Shown here: in pieces, positions 48,355-57,238 of the stretch
Position numbering within the stretch: position 1 is the stretch's first letter
How the letters are laid out: each line of letters begins with the position of its first letter
Assembly (NCBI RefSeq): GCF_036345155.1
Contig: NZ_CP107772.1
Span: forward strand, 4,030,001-4,094,000
Length of the DNA: 64,000 bases
Reading direction: 5' to 3'
Source: Streptomyces sp. NBC_00582
Lineage (GTDB): Bacteria; Actinomycetota; Actinomycetes; Streptomycetales; Streptomycetaceae
Program-made: the position numbers and the translations under genes
The notes under the pieces: generated by a model
Told to the model about the DNA's origin: nothing
Seen by the model: the letters and a program-made list of their open reading frames with translations, nothing else
Database searches by the model: none

Positions 48355-48710
48355 TGCTCGTCCTCCGGCGCGGGCTTCTCGAAGGAGACATGGGGCCGCG
48401 CCGGGGCCTGGGCGCCCGCGAGGGCGGTCTCCAGGACGGCGATCCGGGCGTCGCGCTCGGCGAGCTCGGCGGCGACCCGGTTCAGGGCGTCGTCGACGTC
48501 CTCCATGCGGTAGCCGCGGAGAGTGAGCGGGAAGCGGAGCCGGTCGATGTCGGACCGGTCGACCGGGCGGTCCGGCGGCAGCGGGTCGTGCAGCCGCTCG
48601 GGAGCCACCTCGGGCAGCGGACCGGTGCCTTCGCCGCCGCCCACCACGGCGAGTGTCACCGCGGCGACCACGACGGCGAGCGCGATGACCAGGAACAAGA
48701 ACATAACCAT
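48351..48710 (-). CDS. Membrane-anchored DivIVA-domain protein
   Basis: A 119-residue protein. An N-terminal transmembrane helix (residues 3-24, MFLFLVIALAVVVAAVTLAVV) and a Pro-rich linker precede a short DivIVA motif (LRFPLTLRGYRMEDVDDALNR) and a coiled-coil segment. It may bind curved membrane or partner with polar DivIVA, as proposed for its mycobacterial counterpart (Rv1209); no direct evidence here. ATG 48710 is followed by a second ATG two codons on. It is translationally coupled to tag. Confidence 0.85.
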   Translation of the reverse strand: MVMFLFLVIALAVVVAAVTLAVVGGGEGTGPLPEVAPERLHDPLPPDRPVDRSDIDRLRFPLTLRGYRMEDVDDALNRVAAELAERDARIAVLETALAGAQAPARPHVSFEKPAPEDEQ

Positions 48711-48834
48711 CGGTGGGTCCCCAGCTCGGTGTGCTCGATCTCGGATGTGTGTGGGTCCGATCGTGCCATGCGGGCCCGCCGGTTAGGGTCACAGGCGGCG
48801 GATGCGCGGCAGGTACTAGGAGAGGTCACAGGCG

Positions 48835-49695
48835 ATGCTCAGGCTGGGCAGGCGGGAATTCGAGGCCCACGAGCCGGTGATCATGGCGATCGTGAACCGG
48901 ACCCCGGACTCCTTCTACGACCGGGGGGCCACGTTCCGTGACGAGCCGGCGCTCGCCCGAGTGGAGCAGGCCGTGGCCGAGGGGGCCGCGATCGTCGACA
49001 TCGGCGGGGTGAAGGCGGGGCCCGGTGACGAGGTGACCGCCGAGGAGGAGGCGCGGCGCACGGTCGGATTCGTGGCCGAGGTGCGGCGGCGCTTCCCGGA
49101 CGTGATCATCAGCGTGGACACCTGGCGGGCGGAGGTCGGCGAGGCCGTCTGCGAGGCCGGCGCGGATCTGCTCAACGACGCGTGGGGCGGGGTGGACCCC
49201 GGGCTCGCGGAGGTCGCCGCGCGGTACGGGGTGGGCCTGGTGTGCACCCACGCGGGCGGCGCGGAGCCGAGGACACGGCCGCACCGGGTGACGTACGACG
49301 ACGTCATGGCCGACATCCTGCGGGTGACCGTGGGGCTGGCCGAGCGGGCGGCGGAGCTGGGGGTGCCGAGGGAGTCGATCATGATCGATCCGGGGCACGA
49401 CTTCGGGAAGAACACCCGGCACAGCCTGGAGGCGACACGGCGGCTGCCGGAGATGGTGGAGACGGGCTGGCCGGTGCTGGTGTCGCTGTCCAACAAGGAC
49501 TTCGTCGGGGAGACCCTGGACCGGCCGGTGAAGGAGCGGGTGCTGGGCACCCTGGCGACGACGGCCGTGTCCGCGTGGCTCGGGGCCCAGGTGTACCGGG
49601 TGCACGAGGTGGCGGAGACCCGGCAGGTGCTGGACATGGTGGCGTCCATCGCGGGCCACCGCCCACCGGCGGTGGCCCGACGCGGACTCGCCTGA
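48835..49695 (+). CDS. folP2: Dihydropteroate synthase homologue, FolP2 type
   Basis: A 286-residue TIM-barrel protein of the DHPS family. The first loop is VNRTPDSFYDRG (canonical NVTPDSF retained), but the second loop reads DIGGVKAGPG instead of the usual D-GGESTRPG, and the SRK segment reads SNKDF. These are the changes of mycobacterial FolP2, which is reported not to act as a DHPS. Folate synthesis is therefore doubtful and a related pterin or other reaction is possible. The start is ATG 48835, divergent from the DivIVA-like gene. Its stop lies 15 bp from the convergent LOG gene. Confidence 0.88.
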   Translation: MLRLGRREFEAHEPVIMAIVNRTPDSFYDRGATFRDEPALARVEQAVAEGAAIVDIGGVKAGPGDEVTAEEEARRTVGFVAEVRRRFPDVIISVDTWRAEVGEAVCEAGADLLNDAWGGVDPGLAEVAARYGVGLVCTHAGGAEPRTRPHRVTYDDVMADILRVTVGLAERAAELGVPRESIMIDPGHDFGKNTRHSLEATRRLPEMVETGWPVLVSLSNKDFVGETLDRPVKERVLGTLATTAVSAWLGAQVYRVHEVAETRQVLDMVASIAGHRPPAVARRGLA

Positions 49696-49710
49696 TCCGC
49701 CGGAGCGGCC

Positions 49711-50472
49711 CTACTCGCGGGCCGCTTCCTTCGACACCAGGGCCACCGCCTCGTCCACGTCGTCCGTGACGTGGAAGAGGAGGAGGTCCTTCTCGGCCGC
49801 CTTGCCCTGGGCGACCAGGGTGTTCTTCAGCCAGTCGACCAGTCCGCCCCAGTACTCCGTGCCGAAGAGGACGATCGGGAAGCGGGTCACCTTCTGGGTC
49901 TGGACGAGGGTGAGCGCCTCGAACAGCTCGTCCAGGGTGCCGAGGCCGCCCGGCAGGACGACGAAGCCCTGCGCGTACTTCACGAACATCATCTTGCGGA
50001 CGAAGAAGTAGCGGAAGTTCAGGCCGATGTCGACGTAGGGGTTGAGGCCCTGCTCGAAGGGGAGCTCGATGCCGAGGCCGACCGAGGTGCCGCCCGCCTC
50101 GCAGGCGCCCTTGTTCGCCGCCTCCATGGCGCCCGGGCCGCCGCCCGTGATCACCGCCCAGCCGGCGTCGACCAGCGCGCGGCCGAGGCGGACGCCCGCC
50201 TCGTACTCCGCGGAGTCGACGGGCGTCCGGGCGGAGCCGAACACACTGATCGCCGGGGGCAGTTCGGCCAGGGTGCCGAAGCCCTCGATGAACTCCGACT
50301 GGATGCGCAGAACACGCCAGGGGTCCGTGTGGACCCAGTCCGAGGGGCCTCCCGCGTCGAGCAGCCGCTGGTCGGTGGTGCTCGCCGTGACCTGACCCCG
50401 CCGTCGGAGGACCGGTCCCAGCCGCTGCTCGTCCGGCGGCTGCTTCTTCCCCTCGGGGTTTCCGGTAGCCAT
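49711..50472 (-). CDS. LOG-family nucleotide phosphoribohydrolase
   Basis: A 253-residue protein with ISVFGSART, the loop GGGPGAMEAANKGA, and PGGLGTLDE (about 170-178), which is the LOG signature of enzymes releasing free base from nucleoside 5'-monophosphates, including cytokinin precursors. Mycobacterial Rv1205 of this family makes cytokinin. About 50 N-terminal residues are polar and probably disordered. The start is ATG 50472 with GGAGGGAG seven bases upstream. Confidence 0.92.
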   Translation of the reverse strand: MATGNPEGKKQPPDEQRLGPVLRRRGQVTASTTDQRLLDAGGPSDWVHTDPWRVLRIQSEFIEGFGTLAELPPAISVFGSARTPVDSAEYEAGVRLGRALVDAGWAVITGGGPGAMEAANKGACEAGGTSVGLGIELPFEQGLNPYVDIGLNFRYFFVRKMMFVKYAQGFVVLPGGLGTLDELFEALTLVQTQKVTRFPIVLFGTEYWGGLVDWLKNTLVAQGKAAEKDLLLFHVTDDVDEAVALVSKEAARE

Positions 50473-50569
50473 GTGCGCTCCCTCCGCTTGCAGGTCTTTC
50501 CGTGTCAGCGTAGATCCACGCGGGTTACGGACGGGGGACGTCGGCGTGTCCGGCACAAAGCGCCCGGGG

Positions 50570-51646
50570 TCAGCTCAGCCAGGCCCGCAGCCGCTCCTCG
50601 CCCGCCAGGACCTTCGCCACCTCGACGCGTTCGTCGCGCTTGTGGGCCAGAAGCGGGTTGCCGGGGCCGTAGTTGACCGCGGGGACGCCGAGCGCCGAGA
50701 AGCGGCTGACGTCGGTCCAGCCGTACTTGGGCATCGGGGTGCCGCCCACGGCCTCGATGAAGGCGGCCGCCGCCGGGTGGGAGAGGCCGGGCAGGGCGCC
50801 GGGGCTGTGGTCGTCGACGACGAACTCCGTCACACCACAGTCCGCGAAGACCTCCCTGACGTGCGCGATCGCCTCCTCCTCGGTGCGGTCCGGCGCATAG
50901 CGGAAGTTGACCGTGACCACGCACTCGTCGGGGATGACGTTGCCCGCGACCCCGCCCTGGACGCCCACCGCGTTCAGCCCCTCGCGGTACTCCAGGCCGT
51001 CGATGACGGGCCGGCGGGGCTTGTACGCGGCGAGGCGGGTCAGGATGGGGGCCGCCGCGTGGATCGCGTTGGAGCCCATCCAGCCGCGCGCCGAGTGGGC
51101 CCGCTCGCCGGAGGTCTTCAGCAGCACCCGCAGGGTGCCCTGGCAGCCGCCCTCGACCTGGCCGTCCGACGGCTCCAGCAGGACCGCGAAGTCGCCCGCG
51201 AGCCACTCCGGGTGCGCCTCGGCGACGTGCTTGAGGCCGTTGAGGTCGGCCGCGACCTCCTCGTTGTCGTAGAAGACGAAGGTCAGGTCGCGGTTGGGCG
51301 CCGGGACCGTCGCGGCGATCCGGAGCTGGACGGCGACGCCCGCCTTCATGTCGCAGGTGCCGCAGCCCCACAGGACCCCCTCCTCGTCGAGGCGCGAGGG
51401 GACGTTGTCCGCGATCGGGACGGTGTCGATGTGTCCGGCGAGGATGACCCGCTGCGGCCGGCCCAGGTTCGTCCGGGCGATCACGTTGTTGCCGTACCGG
51501 TCGACCGTGAGGTGCGGAAACGCGCGCAGGGCGGTCTCGATCGCGTCCGCGAGGGGCTTCTCGGTGCCGCTCTCGGAGGGGAAGTCGACGAGCTGCGCGG
51601 TGAGGGCGGCGGCGTCCAGAGTGAGATCAAGCGGGGTGTCGGCCAT
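50570..51646 (-). CDS. dapE: Succinyl-diaminopimelate desuccinylase
   Basis: A 358-residue M20-family metallohydrolase with AGHIDTVP (first zinc ligand), GCGTCDMKAG (bridging Asp), FYDNEEV (catalytic Glu pair) and the C-terminal KYGWTDVSRF. It hydrolyses N-succinyl-LL-diaminopimelate in the lysine and peptidoglycan pathway. With dapC at 53598, two steps of the succinylase branch are encoded here. The start is ATG 51646. It is divergent from the secreted SLT-like gene (51740), with only 93 bp between them. Confidence 0.93.
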   Translation of the reverse strand: MADTPLDLTLDAAALTAQLVDFPSESGTEKPLADAIETALRAFPHLTVDRYGNNVIARTNLGRPQRVILAGHIDTVPIADNVPSRLDEEGVLWGCGTCDMKAGVAVQLRIAATVPAPNRDLTFVFYDNEEVAADLNGLKHVAEAHPEWLAGDFAVLLEPSDGQVEGGCQGTLRVLLKTSGERAHSARGWMGSNAIHAAAPILTRLAAYKPRRPVIDGLEYREGLNAVGVQGGVAGNVIPDECVVTVNFRYAPDRTEEEAIAHVREVFADCGVTEFVVDDHSPGALPGLSHPAAAAFIEAVGGTPMPKYGWTDVSRFSALGVPAVNYGPGNPLLAHKRDERVEVAKVLAGEERLRAWLS

Positions 51647-51739
51647 GGCGTCGACCCTAACGCGCCAGATCTCCTTACCTCCCTTCACGGGCTACGCACC
51701 AGTCTCCTCGGTTTCCGTACTCTCCAGTACCTTGTACGC

Positions 51740-52753
51740 GTGCCAGAGCTGTCCCCCTCCCCCAAGCGCCGCGGCCGTCGCCTTCTCCGATTCGGGGCGG
51801 CCTGCGTGGTCCTGTCCGCCGTGGCGGGTTACGTCGTGGTCCAGTACGTCACCGGCGGGGCCGACGATCCCGGGTGCAGAGTCGTGTCCGCCAAGGGGGA
51901 CGAGGCGGGGTACGAGTTCACGCCGGAGCAGGCGGTGAACGCGGCGACGATCGCCGCCGTCGGCACCCACCGGGAGATGCCCGAGCGGGCCGTGGCCATC
52001 GCGCTGGCGACCGCGATCCAGGAGTCGGGGCTGCGCAACCTCGCCCACGGCGACCGGGACTCGCTCGGCCTGTTCCAGCAGCGGCCCTCACAGGGCTGGG
52101 GCACCGAGAAGCAGGTCACGGACCCGGCGTACGCGGCGAGCATCTTCTACGAGCACCTCGCCAAGGTGCCCGACTACGCCGGCCTCCCCCTGACCGTCGC
52201 CGCGCAGAAGGTGCAGCGCAGCGGCTACCCGGAGGCCTACGCCAAGCACGAGGCGGACGCCGTCATGCTGGCCGCCGCGCTCACCGGGGCCTCGGCGGCC
52301 ACGCTCACCTGCGACGGGCGCCTCGGCGAGGCCGCGACGGCCCAGGGCCCGGACGCGGTGCGCGCGGCGCTCTCGCGGGACTTCGGGCGCGACGCGCTGG
52401 AGGAGGCGCAGGAGGAGGCCGGGGGCGGCACGACCTCCACGTCGGCGCACAAGGCCTCGGCGGACGGTGACGTCCCCACCGCCGAGACCGACGGGCGGAC
52501 CGTGACGCTGCCCGTCACACGGGAGACCTCCGCGGGGCGCACCGTCCGGGAGCGGGGCTGGCAGCTCGCGCACTGGGCCGTGGCCAACGCCTCGGCGCTG
52601 CACATCCAGCAGGTGTCGTACGCGGGCCAGGAGTGGACCGCCGGGAACACCGACAGCCGGTGGCGGCCGACGGGGTCGGGCAGCACGGAGGCCGCGGGGG
52701 CGTCCGGGTCGGGCGGCGGCACGGGCAGTGTGCGGATCGTGACCGGGCAGTAG
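51740..52753 (+). CDS. Membrane-anchored lysozyme/transglycosylase-like protein
   Basis: A 337-residue protein. A basic N-terminus and one transmembrane helix (about 20-40, FGAACVVLSAVAGYVVVQYV) lead to an extracytoplasmic domain. Its motifs IALATAIQESGLRNL and RDSLGLFQQRPSQGWG belong to an SLT-like actinobacterial family; the Glu in QESG is the probable catalytic acid. The C-terminal third is linker-like (Gly/Ser/Thr), with RGWQLAHWAVANASALHI as a second small conserved segment. Peptidoglycan cleavage is inferred. GTG 51740 lacks a clear Shine-Dalgarno and may be leaderless. Confidence 0.75.
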   Translation: MPELSPSPKRRGRRLLRFGAACVVLSAVAGYVVVQYVTGGADDPGCRVVSAKGDEAGYEFTPEQAVNAATIAAVGTHREMPERAVAIALATAIQESGLRNLAHGDRDSLGLFQQRPSQGWGTEKQVTDPAYAASIFYEHLAKVPDYAGLPLTVAAQKVQRSGYPEAYAKHEADAVMLAAALTGASAATLTCDGRLGEAATAQGPDAVRAALSRDFGRDALEEAQEEAGGGTTSTSAHKASADGDVPTAETDGRTVTLPVTRETSAGRTVRERGWQLAHWAVANASALHIQQVSYAGQEWTAGNTDSRWRPTGSGSTEAAGASGSGGGTGSVRIVTGQ

Positions 52754-53023
52754 TACGGGTCTTCACCCGGCCGGGTGGGGCGCGGCACCCCGGGCCGGCC
52801 GGGTGCGCAGGTTTTCGCGCCGTCACCCCCGGAGGCGGCGGAACCCTTGGGAACACAGGGATCCGACGGTTTGGCGGACTTTCACATCGGGTGCTTTACG
52901 CCCCCTTTTGTCCGCAGCCGATAATGCGACGCATTGCCAACTCTTTGCGTGGGGCGTCCGCAACCTTCCTCGGTCTCGAGCGGTAGTCACAGCGTTCTCT
53001 GTTCTCTCCGTCGAAGGAGCATC

Positions 53024-53470
53024 ATGTCCCTCCCTCTGACCCGCAGGATCGCCCGTGCCGCGCTGCTCGTCGCTGCGGGAGCGGCCGCCGGGGTCGGTGC
53101 GGCCGGCTCCGCGAGCGCTGCCCCCTCCGCTCTGCCCGCCACCCCGGACCTCGGCGGGCTGACCGCCCTGGACGGGGCGAACGTCGGCAACACGCTCGAC
53201 GGTGCGACGCGCAGTGCGACCGGGCTCGCGGGTGAAGCCGGCGGCAAGGCCGTCGAGAAGGCGGTGCCGGCCGCGGGCAAGACCGGTGGCAAGGCCGTGA
53301 AGAAGGCGACGCCGGCGGTGCAGAAGGTGGCCGGTGAGGCCGCGGGGTCGGCCGGGAGTGTCCTCGGGGACACGGCCAAGTCCGCGACGAAGGGTGGGCT
53401 GCCGACGGACGGGCTCACCAAGGGCGGGCTGCCGGGTGGCGGGCCCGTGAAGGGCCTGCCGCTCGGCTGA
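53024..53470 (+). CDS. Small secreted Gly/Lys/Ala-rich protein
   Basis: A 148-residue protein with a clear signal peptide (basic start LTRRIARA, hydrophobic core, cleavage near AGSASA/AP). The mature part is low-complexity with repeats GGKAVEKA / GGKAVKKA and GGLP-DG/KGGLPGG. No domain is known to me; similar proteins are common in Streptomyces as secreted proteins of unknown function. It starts at ATG 53024 with GAAGGAG seven bases upstream, and a terminator hairpin follows at 53505. Confidence 0.75.
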   Translation: MSLPLTRRIARAALLVAAGAAAGVGAAGSASAAPSALPATPDLGGLTALDGANVGNTLDGATRSATGLAGEAGGKAVEKAVPAAGKTGGKAVKKATPAVQKVAGEAAGSAGSVLGDTAKSATKGGLPTDGLTKGGLPGGGPVKGLPLG

Positions 53471-53504
53471 CGCCGGGTCCGAACCGGTGAGCTGATGAGG
53501 TCGG

Positions 53505-53534
53505 CGGGGTCCAGGGAGCTTTCCCTGGACCCCG
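53505..53534 (+). terminator. Intrinsic terminator
   Basis: A 13-bp perfect stem (53505-53517 with 53522-53534) with loop GCTT, 35 bases after the secreted-protein gene and facing convergent dapC. Confidence 0.85.
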
Positions 53535-53597
53535 TTGTCGTGCGCCCGGTGTCGCAGGCTGGGCCCACTCCACAGCGGCAGCACCGGCAGTGGGGCC

Positions 53598-54695
53598 CTA
53601 GGCGGACAGCCTCTTCGCCGCTGCCGCGACGCGTTCGTCCGTGGCTGTCAGGGCCACTCGGACGAACGTGGCGCCTGCCGTGCCGTAGAAGTCGCCGGGG
53701 GCGACCAGGATGCCCTGGTCGGCGAGGTGGGAGACGGTGTCCCAGCAGGACTCGTCGCGGGTGGCCCAGAGGTAGAGGCTGGCCTCGCTGTGTTCGATGC
53801 GGAAGCCGTGGGCCACCAGGGCCTCGCGCAGCAGCGTGCGGCGGGCCGCGTAGCGGGCGCGCTGCTCCTGGACGTGGGCGTCGTCGCCGAGGGCCGCCAC
53901 GACCGCCGCCTGCGTCGGCGCGGAGGTCATCATGCCGCCGTGCTTGCGGATCTCCAGCAGCGGCGCGAGGACCGCGGGGTCGCCGGCCAGGAAGGCGGCG
54001 CGGTAGCCCGCGAGGTTCGAGCGCTTGGAGAGCGAGTGGACCGCGACGATCCCGTCGTACGAGCCGCCGTTCACGTCCGGGTGCAGCACCGAGACGGGGT
54101 CGGCCTCCCAGCCCAGTTCGAGGTAGCACTCGTCGGAGAAGAGCAGCACGCCGTGCTCACGGGCCCACGCGACGATCCGGGTCAGCTCCTGCCGCGAGAG
54201 GACCTTGCCGGTGGGGTTCGACGGGGAGTTCAGCCAGAGGAGCTTCAGACCGTTCGGGTCGAGCTCGGTGGGGTCGTCGTAGACCTCGTACGCGGCGCGG
54301 GCGAGGCGGGCGCCGACCTCGTACGTGGGGTAGGCGAGGCGCGGGTACCCGACCCGGTCGCCGGGGCCGAGGCCGAGCTGGGTCGGGAGCCAGGCGACGA
54401 GTTCCTTGGAACCGACGATCGGCAGGACGTGCCGGTGGGTGACGTCACGGGCGCCCAGCCGGCGCTCCAGCCAGCCGGTGATCGCGTCGCGCAGCGCGGG
54501 GGTGCCCCAGACCGTCGGGTAGCCCGGGGAGTCCGCCGCGTCGATCAGGGCCTTCTGGATCAGCTCGGGGACCGGGTCGACCGGGGTGCCGACGGAGAGG
54601 TCGACGATGCCGTCCGGATGCGAGGCGGCCTTCTTCTTGTACGGCTCCAGCTTGTCCCAGGGGAACGTGGGCAGGCGGTCGGAGACTGCGGACAC
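53598..54695 (-). CDS. dapC: Succinyldiaminopimelate transaminase
   Basis: A 365-residue fold-type I PLP enzyme. It has WLNSPSNPTGK, FSDECYLEL and SLSKRSN (PLP-lysine) and starts near SDRLPTFPWDKLEPY, typical of actinobacterial DapC. It converts succinyl-amino-oxopimelate to succinyl-diaminopimelate, the step before DapE. The start is GTG 54695. It lies downstream of the ferredoxin gene fdxA as in mycobacteria (Rv1177-Rv1178), but a strong hairpin separates the two. Confidence 0.92.
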   Translation of the reverse strand: MSAVSDRLPTFPWDKLEPYKKKAASHPDGIVDLSVGTPVDPVPELIQKALIDAADSPGYPTVWGTPALRDAITGWLERRLGARDVTHRHVLPIVGSKELVAWLPTQLGLGPGDRVGYPRLAYPTYEVGARLARAAYEVYDDPTELDPNGLKLLWLNSPSNPTGKVLSRQELTRIVAWAREHGVLLFSDECYLELGWEADPVSVLHPDVNGGSYDGIVAVHSLSKRSNLAGYRAAFLAGDPAVLAPLLEIRKHGGMMTSAPTQAAVVAALGDDAHVQEQRARYAARRTLLREALVAHGFRIEHSEASLYLWATRDESCWDTVSHLADQGILVAPGDFYGTAGATFVRVALTATDERVAAAAKRLSA

Positions 54696-54744
54696 GGTTT
54701 CTGGCTCACTTTCTCGTACGGACGCTGTCGTACGGACGGCAAAC

Positions 54745-54807
54745 GCCTCGGTCCCGCATGGCCGGCAGAGCTCATCAGGGGCTCATCAGGCCGTGCGGGA
54801 CCGAGGC
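54745..54807 (-). terminator. Hairpin terminator between fdxA and dapC
   Basis: An 18-bp stem with a single G-T pair (54745-54762 with 54790-54807) encloses a 27-base loop that repeats GCTCATCAGG twice. It lies 30 bases past the fdxA stop. Confidence 0.75.
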
Positions 54808-54836
54808 GGCACGATGGGTGCGGGCCGCTGATGCGG

Positions 54837-55157
54837 TTACTCGGCCTGCGGCGGCAGCGCGGCGATGAAGGGGTGGTCGCGCTCGATCAGACCCAGCTTG
54901 CTGGCGCCGCCGGGCGAGCCGAGCTCGTCGAAGAACTCGACGTTCGCCTTGTAGTAGTCCTTCCACTCCTCCGGAGTGTCGTCCTCGTAGAAGATCGCCT
55001 CGACCGGGCAGACCGGCTCACAGGCACCACAGTCGACGCATTCGTCCGGGTGGATGTACAAGGACCTGGAGCCCTCGTAGATGCAGTCGACCGGGCACTC
55101 CTCGATGCACGCCTTGTCCTTCACGTCGACACAAGGCTGCGCGATGACGTAGGTCAC
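54837..55157 (-). CDS. fdxA: Seven-iron ferredoxin (3Fe-4S plus 4Fe-4S)
   Basis: A 106-residue ferredoxin. Cysteines at 9, 17, 21 and 25 and at 40, 43, 46 and 50 fit the 7Fe pattern: 9, 17 and 50 for the 3Fe-4S cluster, and 21, 40, 43 and 46 for the 4Fe-4S cluster, with 25 as the usual extra Cys. It is a cytoplasmic electron carrier. GTG 55157 is the start, and GGAGG(A) lies within ten bases upstream. Confidence 0.95.
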   Translation of the reverse strand: MTYVIAQPCVDVKDKACIEECPVDCIYEGSRSLYIHPDECVDCGACEPVCPVEAIFYEDDTPEEWKDYYKANVEFFDELGSPGGASKLGLIERDHPFIAALPPQAE

Positions 55158-55297
55158 GCTGTCGTTCCTCCTCGATAGGGCGCTGGCGGGCCTCCTCAGG
55201 CCCTGCCGCCTGGCGCGCGGGAGCGCGGCGTCGTCGATGCCCGCCCCTAGTATCTCCGTTCTTGGGCATGATCCGAACAGGAGGGGTGAACCGACCT

Positions 55298-56293
55298 GTG
55301 GAAATCTCGGCCTACGGACGCCTCGAGGTCCGTATCACCGCAGCTGACGTGGGCAAACGCGTCTCCGTACGGTGCTTGACCGGTCCTGGAGTCACCGAGG
55401 GGAAATTCACCGACACGGTGGGTGTTCTCACATCATGGGACAAGGGTGTGCTCGTGATCACACGGAAGAGCGGTGAGGCCGTCCGCGTTGACGAGTCGTC
55501 GCTGGTCGCGGGGAAGGTCGTACCGGCCGCCCCGGCCCGCCGCCGGGGGCCCGCCGCGACGTACGAGGAGCTGGCCCGGGTCGCCTCCCGGGCCTGGCGG
55601 CCGGTGGAGAGCGAGCGGCTCGGCGCGTGGGAGCTGCGGGCCGCCTCCGGCTTCACCCGCCGCGCCAACAGCGTGCTGCCGCTCGGCGATCCCGGCCTGC
55701 CGCTCGACGGGGCGCTGGACGCCGTACGACGCTGGTACGGCGCGCGTGGGCTCCCCGCCTATGTGCAGACCGCCACCGGCGCCGAGGGGACGCAGGAGCT
55801 GCTCTGCGCCGAGCTGGAGCGGCGCGGGTGGGTGCGCGAGGTGACCGCGCAGATGTGGACCGGGGCGCTGGCGCCGCTCGCCGACCGGGCGGACGCTGAG
55901 GGTGTGGTCCTGGCCGGGGCGGCCGACGAGACGTGGCTGGCCCGGTATCAGCGCAAGGGGGTGAGCGAGGTGGCCCTGAAGGTGCTGGGGAGCGGCCCGT
56001 CGGTGTGGTTCGCGTCGGTTCCCGGTCCGGCCGGCGGTGCGCCCGCCGCGATCGGGCGGTGCGTGGTGGACGGACGGTGGGCGGGGTTCGCCGCCGTCGA
56101 GGTCGACCCGGCGCAGCGCCGCAGGGGGCTGGCCACGGTGGTGATGGCCGCGCTGGCCGGGCGGGCGCTGGACGAGGGGGCCTCGGCCGCCTGGCTCCAG
56201 GTGGAGGAGGAGAACGCGGGGGCGCGGGCGCTGTACGCCGGGATGGGCTTCGCGGCGCATCACGCGTACCACCACTACCGGGAACCGTCGTGA
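55298..56293 (+). CDS. GNAT-family N-acetyltransferase with N-terminal barrel domain
   Basis: A 331-residue protein of the Rv0428c type. An N-terminal SH3-like domain (about 1-75, GRLEVRITAADVGKRVSVR) precedes a GNAT domain with VEVDPAQRRRGLATVVM (acetyl-CoA loop R/Q-x-x-G-x-A/G) and ENAGARALYAGMGF. The acceptor is unknown. I chose GTG 55298 because AGGAGGGG stands 11 bases upstream; starts at 55286 (GTG) and 55268 (ATG) are possible. A TAGTAT -10 box lies near 55249. Confidence 0.85.
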   Translation: MEISAYGRLEVRITAADVGKRVSVRCLTGPGVTEGKFTDTVGVLTSWDKGVLVITRKSGEAVRVDESSLVAGKVVPAAPARRRGPAATYEELARVASRAWRPVESERLGAWELRAASGFTRRANSVLPLGDPGLPLDGALDAVRRWYGARGLPAYVQTATGAEGTQELLCAELERRGWVREVTAQMWTGALAPLADRADAEGVVLAGAADETWLARYQRKGVSEVALKVLGSGPSVWFASVPGPAGGAPAAIGRCVVDGRWAGFAAVEVDPAQRRRGLATVVMAALAGRALDEGASAAWLQVEEENAGARALYAGMGFAAHHAYHHYREPS

Positions 56294-57132
56294 GCGCGTA
56301 CGGCCCCGGAGAGGTGCGGCGGTTGTTCGCCGAGGAGGCGCGGGCCGAGCGGCCCGACCTGGCGGCGCTGTGTCTGCTGGTGGGCGCGGCGGCCGATCCC
56401 GAGCTCGGCGAGGCGGGTGTGGACGCGGCGCAGGCGGAGCTCGACCGGCTGGCCGGTGAGGTGCCGTACCGGCCGGGCGGGCCGCGGGCGTGGGCGCTCG
56501 CGCTGGAGGAGCTGCTGGGCGGGCGGTACGGGTTCCGTGGCTCCGGCGCGGACTATCAGCGCCTCGACTCCTCGCTGCTGCATCAGGTGCTGCTGCGGCG
56601 GCGGGGGCTGCCGATCCTGCTGTCGGTGGTGTGGATCGAGGTCGCGCGGCGGGCGGGGGCGCCGGTGTACGGGGTGGCGCTGCCGGGGCACTTCGTGGTG
56701 GGGTTCGGGCCGCCGGGGGATCTCGAACGGCAGGTGCTGGTCGATCCGTTCGACGGGGGGCGGGTGCTGTCGGGCGGCGACGCGGAGCTGCTGATCGCCG
56801 GGGCGGGCGCCGCGCGGCTCGAGCCGTCGATGCTGGCGCCGGCGGAGCCGCTGTCGGTGGTGATGCGGATTCTGAACAACATCCGGTCGTGGGCCGCGGC
56901 CCGGCCGGAGCGGTCGGATGTGGGGCTGTGGGCGGTGGAGTTGTCGTTGCTGGTGCCTTCTCATCCGGCTCGGTTGCGGTACGAGAAGGGGCATCTGCTG
57001 GTGCAGCGGGGGGACTTCATCGGGGGTGCGGTGGAGTTGGAGGAGTACGCGTCGCTGGTGGAGGTGGTGGATGAGCCCGCGGCGGCGAAGGTGCGGCGGG
57101 AGGCTCATGCGGCTCGCGCGATGTTGAACTGA
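56290..57132 (+). CDS. SirB1/transglutaminase-like domain protein
   Basis: A 280-residue protein related to the SirB1_N/transglutaminase-like family. The core is LDSSLLHQVLLRRRGLPILLSVVWIEVARRAG, followed by GVALPGHFVVGF and VLVDPFDGGRVLS. The position where true transglutaminases have Cys is not Cys, so the classical reaction is unlikely. Helical TPR-like repeats form the C-terminus. Its GTG start overlaps the acetyltransferase stop by four bases, so the two are co-translated. Confidence 0.85.
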   Translation: MSAYGPGEVRRLFAEEARAERPDLAALCLLVGAAADPELGEAGVDAAQAELDRLAGEVPYRPGGPRAWALALEELLGGRYGFRGSGADYQRLDSSLLHQVLLRRRGLPILLSVVWIEVARRAGAPVYGVALPGHFVVGFGPPGDLERQVLVDPFDGGRVLSGGDAELLIAGAGAARLEPSMLAPAEPLSVVMRILNNIRSWAAARPERSDVGLWAVELSLLVPSHPARLRYEKGHLLVQRGDFIGGAVELEEYASLVEVVDEPAAAKVRREAHAARAMLN

Positions 57133-57144
57133 CGGTTGTGTGGC

Positions 57145-57215
57145 GATGCGGGTGCGTTGTGGCCTGCCGCGCCCACGCGGCGGAGCCGCATATCGATACG
57201 GCCCCGCGCCCCTGA
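57145..57215 (-). repeat. Dispersed GGGGCGCGGGG repeat, copy E (long form, reverse)
   Basis: AGGGGCGCGGGGCCGTATCG on the minus strand, then the hairpin GCGGCTCCGCCGCG. It closely resembles copy C and fills the gap between two convergent genes. Confidence 0.75.
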
Positions 57216-57238
57216 AAGACCTCGGCTTCCCCCTCGTT

